Below, in pieces: positions 13,181 to 21,231 of a stretch of DNA of 64,000 nt. The notes beneath the pieces were generated by a model. It saw only the letters and a program-made list of their open reading frames with translations. It was not told the DNA's origin and did no database searches. The translations under genes and the position numbers were made by a program. Position 1 is the first letter of the stretch. Every line of letters begins with the position of its first letter. The stretch is from NCBI GenBank assembly GCA_034766995.1, contig CM068313.1, positions 26,042,512-26,106,511 of the forward strand. The letters are read 5' to 3'. The DNA is from Acanthacorydalis orientalis. Taxonomy: Eukaryota; Arthropoda; Insecta; Megaloptera; Corydalidae.

Positions 13181-13612
13181 CACTCGAATTTGACGACGAT
13201 TTTTGGACATTGTCTAAAATTCACTCGGACATGACGACGATTTTTGGACATTGTTTAAATTCACTCGGACATGACGACGATTATGGACATTGTCTAAAAA
13301 TTAACTCGGACACGACGACGATTTTTGGACATTGTCTAAAAATTCACTCGAACATGACGACAATTTTTGGACATTGACGAAAATTCACTCGGACATGACG
13401 ACGAATTTTGGACATTGTCTAAAATTTACTCGGAAATGACGACGATTTTTGGACATTGTCTAAAAATTCACTCGGACATGACGACGATGTTTGGACATTG
13501 TCTAAAATTCACTCGGACATGACGACGATTTTTGGACATTGTCTAAAATCACGCGGATTTGACGACGATTTTTGGACATTGTATAAAAGTTACTGGGATT
13601 TGACGACGATTA
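13181..13612 (-). repeat. Right edge of the 41-bp array, CATGACGACGA subtype
   Basis: From about 13181 the units read ACTCGGACATGACGACGA or ACTCGAACATGACGACAA. This is the reverse complement of the subtype filling 1-2660 and differs from the core subtype of 2679-13180. Substitutions and indels increase towards the edge, as in GGACATTGACGAAAATT, ATCACGCGGATTTG and GTATAAAAGTTACTGGG. The last recognisable unit ends in GACGACGATTAATGGACATT. Confidence 0.88.
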
Positions 13613-15785
13613 ATGGACATTGCTTGGAAAAAAAGGAGAAATCGACGAGGAAAAAATGAGCAAACAACGAGGAAAAAAGGAGAAAATTGGAGAAAAGGAG
13701 AAAACGACGAGAGAAAGGAGCAAATTGGAAAAAAAGGCGAAAACGACGAGAGAGAAAAGGAAAAAATTGGAAAAAAAGAGAAAACGACGAGAGAAGAAAG
13801 GACGAAATTTGGGGAAAAGAAGAAAACGACGAGAGAAAAAAGGAGAAATTTCGAAAAAGGAGAAAACGATGAGAGAAAAGGAGAAATTTGGAAAAAAAGG
13901 AGAAAACGACAAGAAAAACGGAGAAATTTGGAAAAAAGGAGAAAACGACGAGAGAAAAAAGGAAAAATTCGGGGGGAAATGTGGAAACGAGAAAAAAAGA
14001 GATATTTGGAAAAAGGAGAAAAAGACGAGAAGAAAAAGGAAAATTGGGAAAAATGGAGAAAAAGACGAGAGGAAAAAGGAGAAAAAAGTGAAGACAACTA
14101 GATAGAAGAGGAGAAATTTGGTAAAAGGAGAAAACAACGAGAGAAAAAGTAGAAATTTGGGGAAAAAGGAGAAAACAAAAAGAGAAAAGGAGAAACTTGA
14201 GAATAAAGGAGAAAACGACGAGAGAAAAAAGGAGAAATTTGGAGGGAAATGTAGAAACGAGAAAAAAAGGAGATATTTGGAAAAAGGAGAAAAAGACGAG
14301 AAGAAAAAAAAATTGGGAAAAATGGCAAAAAAGGCGAGAGGAAAAAGGAGAAAAAAGAGAAGACAACGAGATAGAAAAGGAGAAATTTGGTTAAAGGAGA
14401 AAACAACGAGAGAAAAAGTAGAACTTTGGGAAAAAAGGAGAAAACGAAAAAGAGAAAAGGAGAAACTTGAGAATAAAGGAGAAAACGACGAGGGAAAAAA
14501 GGAGAAATTTGGAGGGAAATGTAGAAACGAGAAAAAAAGGAGATATTTGGAAAAAGGAGAAAAAGACGAGAAGAAAAAAAAAATTGGGAAAAATGGAGAA
14601 AAAGAGGAGAGGAAAAAGGAGAAAAAAGAGAAGGCAACGAGATAGAAAAGGAAAAATTTGGTAAAAGGAGAAAACAACGAGAGAAAAAGTAGAACTTTGG
14701 GAAAAAAGGAGAAAACGAAAAAGAGAAAAGGAGAAACTTGAGAATAAAGGAGAAAACGACGAGGGAAAAAAGGAGAAATTTGGGGGAAAATGAGAAAACG
14801 ACGAGAGAAAAATGGAGATGTTTGGAAAAAGGAGAAAACGACTAGGAAAAAAAGAGAAATTTGGAAAAATGGAAAAACGACAAGAGGGAAAAGGAAAAAA
14901 AAGAGTAGACAACTAGAGAGAAAAGGAAAAATTTTGAAAAAGGAGAAAACAACGAGAGAAAAAGTAGAAATTTGGGAAAAAAAGAGAAAACGAAAAAGAG
15001 AAAAGGAGAAACTTGAGAATAAAGGAGAAAACGACGAGAGAAAAAAGGAGAAATTTGGAGGGAAATGTGATAACGAGAAAAAAATGGAGATATTTGGAAA
15101 AAGGAGAAAACGATGAGAAGAAAAAAAAATTGGGAAAAATGGAGAAAGCGACGAGAGGAAAAAGGAGAAAAAAAAAGACAACGAGAGAGAAAAGGAGAAA
15201 TTTGGAAAAAGGAAAAAACAACGAGAGAAAAAGTAGAAATTTGGGAAAAAAGGAGAAAACGAAAAGGAGAAAATGAGAAACTTGAGAATAAAGGAGAAAA
15301 CGACGAGAGAAAAAAGGAGATTTTTGGAAAAAGCAGAAAACGACGAGAAAAAAAGGAGAAATTGGGAAAAATAGAGAAAACGACGAGGAGAAAAGGGAGA
15401 AAAAAGAAGAAAACATAGACAGAAACGGAGAAATTTGGGAAAAGGAGAAAACAACGTAAGAAATAGTAGAAAGTTGGGAAAAAAAGGAGAAACAAAGAGA
15501 GAGAAAATGAGAAATTTGTAAAAAAAGGAGAAAACAACGAGAAAAAAAGGGAGAAAATTGGAAAAAAGGAGAAAACGACGAGAGAGAAAATAAGAAAAAG
15601 TAGAAAATTAGAAAAAGGAGAAAATTATAAAAAACGAGAAAACGAGGAGATAAAAAAGGAGAAATTTGGAAAAAAGGAGAATACAACAAGAGAATCAAGG
15701 AGAAAATTTGAAAAAATGAGAAAAAGACGAGAAAAAAAACGAGAAAATTGGAAAAATAGGAGAAAACGACGAGAAAAAAGGTGAA
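13613..15785 (+). repeat. Purine-rich minisatellite, period about 40 bp
   Basis: The plus strand is almost all A and G for about 2.17 kb. Units are of the form CGACGAGAGAAAAAAGGAGA plus AATTTGGAAAAAAGGAGAAA. CGACGA landmarks at 13705, 13744, 13785, 13827, 13867, 13907 and 13946 give spacings of 39-42 bp. Long open frames here, up to 614 codons of Phe, Ser, Leu and Pro on the minus strand and Lys, Glu, Arg on the plus strand, are composition artefacts. They overlap in several frames on both strands with the same low-complexity wording. Confidence 0.93.
14105..15420 (+). repeat. 270-bp higher-order repeat inside the purine-rich tract
   Basis: AGAAACTTGAGAATAAAGGA occurs at 14191, 14461, 14732, 15007 and 15276, giving spacings of 270, 271, 275 and 269 bp. 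Each copy also carries TTGGAGGGAAATGT or a variant, GGAGATATTTGG, and an AAAAATTGGGAAAAATGG stretch. Some copies lack parts. The repeat is about 6.6 basic units long. Confidence 0.88.
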
Positions 15786-15790
15786 ACTTT

Positions 15791-15869
15791 CGACTACTTA
15801 TTGCCGAAAAACTGATTGAAAAATGGGTTTTTTGGGCAAAATAAGGCCATTTTGGACAATAATCGGATC
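15791..15869 (+). repeat. Island unit, copy 1 (about 80-100 bp family)
   Basis: Begins CGACTACTTATTGCCG, then AAAAACTGATTGAAAAATGG, then GGCAAAATAAGGCCATTTTG and GACAATAATCGGATCAAAC. It matches 16238-16339 closely and 16081-16180 more distantly. This copy lacks the CACGTG end; the 11-bp repeat begins where that end would lie. Confidence 0.8.
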
Positions 15870-15967
15870 AAACTCCGGTTAAACTCGGTTTAAACTCGAA
15901 TTAAACTCGATTTAAACTCGATTTAAACTATGTTTAAACTCGATTTGAACAGTGTTCAAATCGGTTT
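15870..15967 (+). repeat. Nine-copy 11-bp tandem repeat, AAACTCGATTT
   Basis: Nine consecutive units with an 11-bp period start at 15870, 15881, 15892, 15903, 15914, 15925, 15936, 15947 and 15958. The last is one base short. Variants are AAACTCCGGTT, AAACTCGGTTT, AAACTCGAATT, AAACTATGTTT and GAACAGTGTTC. Substitutions occur but the spacing does not change, and 11 bp is close to one helical turn. Confidence 0.9.
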
Positions 15968-16091
15968 AAAAGTGGCGGGGCCAAACGGGAAAGAGGCGTG
16001 GGTAACCAACAAAGGGGCGGTGCTAGATGGAAAAGCGGTGCTAGATGGAAAGGGCGGTGCTTGGTGGAAAAGGGGCGGGACCAGCCAATTG
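15968..16091. repeat. GC-rich block with 18-21 bp repeats, GCGGTGCTAGATGGAAAA
   Basis: GCGG landmarks at 16017, 16035, 16054 and 16075 mark four short units: GCGGTGCTAGATGGAAAA, the same again, GCGGTGCTTGGTGGAAAA and GCGGGACCAGCCAATT. It is the only clearly GC-rich stretch in the window. It holds GGGGCGGG (16072-16079) and CCAAT (16085-16089), which resemble a GC box and a CCAAT box, but no gene follows in either direction. A minus-strand open frame of 86 codons over 15956-16216 merely translates these repeats and is not called. Confidence 0.7.
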
Positions 16092-16180
16092 TAGCCGAAA
16101 AAAATGGCTGAGAAACGTGTTTTTGTGCTAAAATAAGGCCATTTTGGACAATAATCGGATCGAATCACACACCACGTGAT
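16081..16180 (+). repeat. Island unit, copy 2, ending in CACGTG
   Basis: Diverged copy: GTAGCCGAAAAAAATGGCTG, AGAAACGTGTTTTTGTGCTA, then AAATAAGGCCATTTTGGACA and ATAATCGGATCGAATCACAC. It ends ACCACGTGAT (CACGTG at 16173-16178). The central AAATAAGGCCATTTTGGACA is shared exactly with copy 1. Confidence 0.78.
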
Positions 16181-16237
16181 AGATAATTTTAAGGCGCATT
16201 TAACGATATACGACATTACCCATTTCGCACATAATTT
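16181..16237. other. Short unique spacer between island units
   Basis: AGATAATTTTAAGGCGCATT and the bases that follow show no match to the satellites on either side. No gene or signal is visible. It is one of the few non-repetitive stretches in the window and the best place for a unique probe. Confidence 0.5.
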
Positions 16238-16339
16238 CGTTTACTTACAGCCGAAAAACTGGTTGAAAAATGGGTTTTTTGGGCAAAATAAGGCTATTTT
16301 GGCAAACAATCGGATCGAATCGCACATCACGTGATAATA
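16238..16339 (+). repeat. Island unit, copy 3, ending in palindrome ATCACGTGAT
   Basis: Begins CGTTTACTTACAGCCG, then AAAAACTGGTTGAAAAATGG and continues as copy 1 with a few changes (AAGGCTATTTTGGCAAACAA). It ends GAATCGCACATCACGTGATA, where ATCACGTGAT (16326-16335) is a perfect 10-bp palindrome. The HOR array starts a few bases later. Confidence 0.8.
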
Positions 16340-16341
16340 CA

Positions 16342-17294
16342 TGCGGATATGGCGGATATTGCGGATATCATATCCGCCATATAAACCATATCCGCAATAT
16401 CCGCATATCTGCCATATCCGCATATCCGCAAAATCCAAAAAAATGCGATTTTTGGGGGTTTTTTGTTATTTTTTGTTATTTACTATTGTCTTATGATATA
16501 GAACATTAAAATACACATCGAACAGTATGAAATTTTTGTAATTTTTTTTACATTTTGGATATTTTAAGCAAGAAAAACTTTTTTTTTTTGCGGATATTTT
16601 GCGGATATTTCGCGGTTTTTGTAACTTTTTCGGTATCCATTATAAACCGATGTCATTTTTGTCTCATTTATGATATAGTATATTAAAATAGGCATCGGAT
16701 AGTATAAAATAGTTGCCACTTTTTTAACATTTTGGATATTTTAGGCATGAAAAACCTTTAATTTCGCGAATTTTTCGCGGTTTTTGTGACTTTTTTGGTA
16801 TCTATTATGAACCGATCTTAATTTTGACTCATGTATGATATAGTATATTAAAATACACATCGGATAGTATGAAATAGTTGCCATTTTTATAGCATTTTCG
16901 ATCTTTTAGCCATGAAAAACCTTTATTTTTGTTAATTTTTCGCGGTTTTTGTGACTTTTTCGGTATCTATTATAAACCGATGTCAATTTTGACTCAAGTA
17001 TGAAATAGAACATTAAATAACGCATAGAACAGTATGAAATAGTTGCTAGTTTTATAACATTTTGGGTATTTTATGAAGGAAAAACTGTAATTTTTGCTGA
17101 TTTTTTGCGGTTTTTATGATATTTCCGACATTTATTACGGACAGATATAAATTTAGTCTAGAAATATACATAAAGCAGTAAAAGACGAATCGACCAGTAT
17201 TAATTCGTTGCCAAATTATCCTACATATCCACAAAATAAGCAATATCCGTAATATCCACCATATACGAAATATCCGCATTATCGGCAATATCAA
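16342..17294. repeat. H0: truncated first HOR unit at the array edge
   Basis: The array starts inside a shortened axis-A core (16342-16430, 89 bp instead of 142), with a single CGGATATCATATCCG palindrome. The right arm has one 186-type monomer, with TTACTATTGTCTTATG and ACATTAAAATACACATCG changes, then the usual diverged monomers, ending at axis B. It contains an 11-T run near 16569 and TATCGGCAATATC at the anchor where later units have TATCCGCAATATC. No left arm exists. Confidence 0.88.
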
Positions 17295-17969
17295 AAAAAT
17301 GTGATTTTTTGCAGTTTATTTGATATTTCCTACATATTTAATGGACTGACATTAATTTTTAATAAGATATGATATAGAACAATTATATACGCATCGACCG
17401 GTATGAAATAGTTGCCATTTTTAAAACAATTTGGATATTTTATATATTGCGGATATGGCGGATATTGAAGATATGGCGGATATGGTTTATTTTGTTGATA
17501 TGTAGGATATTTTGGTAACTAGTTAATACTGGTCGATTCGTCTTTTAATGCTTTATGTATATTTCTAGACAAAATTAACATCGGTCCATAATAAATGTCG
17601 GAAATATCAAAAAAACCGCAAAATATCTGCAAAAATTTCCGTTATTCCTTCATAAAATATGCAAAATGTTATAAAACTAGCAACTATTTCATACTGTTCG
17701 ATGCGTAATTTCATGTTCTATATCATAAAAGAGACAAAATTACCATAGGTTCATAATTGATACCGAAAGAGTCACAAAAACCGCGAAATATCCGCAAAAA
17801 TACAAGTTTTCCTTGCTTAAAATATCTAAAATGTTAAAAAAGTGGCAACTATTTCATACTATCCGATGCCTATTTTAATGTTCTATATCATAAATGAGAC
17901 AAAAATAACATCGGTTCATAATGGATACCGAAAAAGTTACAAAAACCGCGAAATATCCGCAAAATATCC

Positions 17970-19792
17970 GCAAAAATAAACGGTTTTCTTGCTTAAAATA
18001 TCCAAAATGTAAAAAAAATGACAAAAATTTCATACTGTTCGATGCGTATTCTCATGTTCTATATCATAAAATAATAATAAATACCAAAAATAACTCAAAA
18101 ACCCCCCAAAATCGCATTTCTTTGGATTTTGCGGATATGCGGATATGGCGGATACGCAAAAATAAACGTTTTTCTTGCTTAAAATAGCCAAAATGTAAAA
18201 AAAATGACAAAAATTTCATACTGTTCGATGCGTATTCTCATGTTCTATATCATAAAATAATAATAAATACCAAAATTAACTCGAAAACCCCCCAAAATCG
18301 CATTTCTTTGGATTTTGCGGATATGCGGATACGCAAAAATAAACGTTTTTCTTGCTTAAAATAGCCAAAATGTAAAAAAAATGACAAAAATTTCATACTG
18401 TTCGATGCGTATTCTCATGTTCTATATCATAAAATAATAATAAATACCAAAAATAACTCAAAAACCCCCCAAAATCGCATTTCTTTGGATTTTGCGGATA
18501 TGCGGATATGGCGGATACGCAAAAATAAACGTTTTTCTTGCTTAAAATAGCCAAAATGTAAAAAAAATGACAAAAATTTCATACTGTTCGATGCGTATTC
18601 TCATGTTCTATATCATAAAATAATAATAAATACCAAAAATAACTCGAAAACCCCCAAAATCGCATTTCTTTGGATTTTGCGGATATGCGGATATGGCGGA
18701 TACGCAAAAATAAACGTTTTTCTTGCTTAAAATAGCCAAAATGTAAAAAAAATGACAAAAATTTCATACTGTTCGATGCGTATTCTCATGTTCTATATCA
18801 TAAAATAATAATAAATACCAAAAATAACTCAGAAACCCCCCAAAATCGAATTTCTTTGGATTTTGCGGATATGCGGATATGGCGGATACGCAAAAATAAA
18901 CGTTTTTCTTGCTTAAAATAGCCAAAATGTAAAAAAAATGACAAAAATTTCATACTGTTCGATGCGTATTCTCATGTTCAATATCATAAGATAATAATAA
19001 ATGCAAAAAATAACTCGAAAACCCCCAAAATCGCATTTCTTTGGATTTTGCGGATATGCGGATATGGCGGATACGCAAAAATAAACGTTTTTCTTGCTTA
19101 AAATAGCCAAAATGTAAAAAAAATGACAAAAATTTCATACTGTTCGATGCGTATTCTCATGTTCTATATCATAAAATAATAATAAATACCAAAAATAACT
19201 CAAAAACCCCCCAAAATCGCATTTCTTTGGATTTTGCGGATATGCGGATATGGCGGATACGCAAAAATAAACGTTTTTCTTGCTTAAAATATCCAAAATG
19301 TAAAAAAAATGACAAAAATTTCATACTGTTCGATGCGTATTCTCATGTTCTATATCATAAAATAATAATAAATACCAAAAATAACTCAAAAACCCCCCAA
19401 AATCGCATTTCTTTGGATTTTGCGGATATGCGGATATGGCGGATACGCAAAAATAAACGTTTTTCTTGTTTAAAATAGCCAAAATGTAAAAAAAATGACA
19501 AAAATTTCATACTGTTCGATGCGTATTCTCATGTTCTATATCATAAAATAATAATAAATACCAAAAATAACTCAAAAACCCCCCAAAATCGCATTTCTTT
19601 GGATTTTGCGGATATGCGGATATGGCGGATACGCAAAAATAAACGTTTTTCTTGCTTAAAATAGCCAAAATGTAAAAAAAATGACAAAAATTTCATACTG
19701 TTCGATGCGTATTCTCATGTTCTATATCATAAGATAATAATAAATGCCAAAAATAACTCAAAAACCCCCAAAAATCGCATTTTTTTGGATTT
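17970..19792 (-). repeat. Ten head-to-tail 186-bp monomers (H1 left arm)
   Basis: GATGCGTATTCTCATGTTCT marks the copies at 18041, 18227, 18404, 18590, 18775, 18961, 19146, 19332, 19518 and 19704. Spacings are 186, 177, 186, 185, 186, 185, 186, 186 and 186 bp. The 177-bp copy lacks nine bases, one GGATATGGC word. Each copy runs AAATAAACGTTTTTCTTGCT ... TTTTGCGGATATGCGGATAT and GGCGGATACGC. Confidence 0.95.
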
Positions 19793-19934
19793 TGCGGATA
19801 TGCGGATATGGCGGATACGCGGATATTGCGGATATGGCGGATACGGCGGATATCATATCCGCGGCGGATATCATATCCGCGACGGATATCATTTCCGCCA
19901 TATCCGCAATATCCGCCATATCCGCATATCCGCA
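19793..19934 (+). repeat. Axis-A core, forward reference copy
   Basis: Palindromic 142-bp core made of 8-9 bp words (GCGGATATG, GCGGATATT, GGCGGATAC) on the left and their complements on the right. The left side has one extra word (GATACGCGGATATTG), so the core is asymmetric and its orientation can be read. In the middle are near-palindromes of the type GCGGATAT-C-ATATCCGC at 19846-19862 and 19864-19880, and a third with ATTTCCGCC. Other forward cores: 22211-22352, 24442-24583, 28723-28864, 33001-33142, 35416-35557, 38020-38161, 40066-40207, 42113-42254, 44345-44486, 48627-48768, 52912-53053, 55328-55469, 57562-57702, 59794-59935 and 62399-62540. Confidence 0.93.
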
Positions 19935-20872
19935 AAATCCAAAAAAATGCGATTTTTGGGGTTTTTTTGTTATTTTTTGTTATTTATTATTATCTTATGA
20001 TATAGAACATGAGAATACGCATCGAACAGTATGAAATTTTTGTCATTTTTTTTACATTTTGGCTATTTTAAGCAAGAAAAACGTTTATTTTTGCGTATCC
20101 GCCATATCCGCATATCCGCAAAATCCAAAGAAATGCGATTTTGGGGGGTTTTTGAGTTATTTTTGGTATTTATTATTATTTTATGATATAGAACATGAGA
20201 ATACGCATCGAACAGTATGAAATTTTTGTCATTTTTTTTACATAGTGGATATTTTAAGCAAGAAAAACGTTTATTTTTGCGGATATTTTGCGGATATTTC
20301 GCGGTTTTTGTAACTTTTTCGGTATCAATTATGAACCGATGTCATTTTTGTCTCATTTATGATATAGAACATTAAAATAGGCATCGGATAGTATAAAATA
20401 GTTGCCACTTTTTTAACATTTTGGATATTTTAGGCATGAAAAACCTTTAATTTCGCGAATTTTTCGCGGTTTTTGTGACTTTTTTGGTATCTATTATGAA
20501 CCGATCTTAATTTTGACTCATGTATGATATAGTATATTAAAATACACATCGGATAGTATGAAATAGTTGCCATTTTTATAGCATTTTGGATCTTTTAGCC
20601 ATGAAAAACCTTTATTTTTGTTAATTTTTCGCGGTTTTTGTGACTTTTTCGGTATCTATTATAAACCGATGTCAATTTTGACTCAAGTATGAAATAGAAC
20701 ATTAAATAACGCATAGAACAGTATGAAATAGTTGCTAGTTTTATAACATTTTGGGTATTTTATGAAGGAAAAACTTTAATTTTTGCTGATTTTTTGCGGT
20801 TTTTATGATATTTCCGACATTTATTACGGACAGATATAAATTTAGTCTAGAAATATACATAAAGCAGTAAAA

Positions 20873-21231
20873 GACGAATCGACCAGTATTAATTCGTTGC
20901 CAAATTATCCTACATATCCACAAAATAAGCAATATCCGTAATATCCACCATATACGAAATATCCGCATTATCCGCAATATCAAAAAAATGTGATTTTTTG
21001 CAGTTTATTTGATATTTCCTACATATTTAATGGACTGACATTAATTTTTAATAAGATATGATATAGAACAATTATATACGCATCGACCGGTATGAAATAG
21101 TTGCCATTTTTAAAACAATTTGGATATTTTATATATTGCGGATATGGCGGATATTGAGGATATGGCGGATATGGTTTATTTTGTTGATATGTAGGATATT
21201 TTGGTAACTAGTTAATACTGGTCGATTCGTC
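20873..21231. repeat. Axis B inverted repeat, reference copy
   Basis: The left arm (20873-20980) starts GACGAATCGACCAGTATTAA and ends ATCCGCATTATCCGCAATAT. The right arm (21133-21231) starts ATATTGCGGATATGGCGG and ends ATACTGGTCGATTCGTC. They are imperfect reverse complements. The spacer of about 152 bp holds one partial monomer (GATATAGAACAATTATATAC). The outer sequences also correspond as reverse complements (AAAGCAGTAAAAGACG against CGTCTTTTAATGCTTT), so the monomer arms point away from this axis. A copy lies at every unit boundary. Confidence 0.9.

Larger units (their letters stand above)
17295..20983. repeat. H1: 3689-bp HOR unit, ten left and two right 186-bp copies
   Basis: This is the longest unit. 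The left arm keeps one extra diverged monomer of about 165 bp (around 17690-17835) that other units lack, then ten 186-bp copies. The core is forward at 19793-19934, with ATTTCCGCC in its third small palindrome. Private changes include GATATTGAAGATATGG near 17463 and ACATAGTGGATATT near 20240. Confidence 0.92.

Noticed and set aside
13549..15698. Long open frames on both strands of the purine-rich tract, up to 614 codons
   Set aside because: They are made almost only of Phe, Ser, Leu and Pro (minus strand) or Lys, Glu and Arg (plus strand), overlap in several frames, and follow from stop codons being rare in purine-only DNA. No domain or varied composition is present.
15830..15870. Relation of the island core (TTTTGGACAATAATCGG) to the 41-bp satellite (TTTTTGGACATTGTC)
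   Set aside because: The shared stretch is only about nine AT-rich bases and the rest of the units does not align by eye.
15947..15957. GAACAGTGTTC, resembling a steroid receptor response element
   Set aside because: The half-sites are one base apart instead of three, and the motif is simply the most diverged unit of the 11-bp repeat.
15956..16216. 86-codon minus-strand frame over the island
   Set aside because: Part of it translates the 18-21 bp GC-rich repeat (a PFPSSTA-type repeat). There is no recognisable domain and no neighbouring gene context.
16226..16253. CGTTTACTTACAG as a splice acceptor
   Set aside because: No open frame or exon-like composition follows, and copy 1 of the same unit reads ACTTATTG at this place.
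18030..18060. TTCGATGCGTATTC in each 186-bp copy as a CENP-B box
   Set aside because: It matches only the first TTCG of the box. The required central A and the CGGG are missing. The 41-bp satellite variant TTCGAGTGAATT also fails.
18080..18095. AATAAA hexamers in every 186-bp copy as polyadenylation signals
   Set aside because: They fall in an AT-rich run inside a satellite with no upstream gene, so chance is sufficient.
19846..19880. Small palindromes of the core as rho-independent terminators or tRNA-like hairpins
   Set aside because: They are satellite words in a eukaryote-like array with no T run directly after the stem and no gene upstream.
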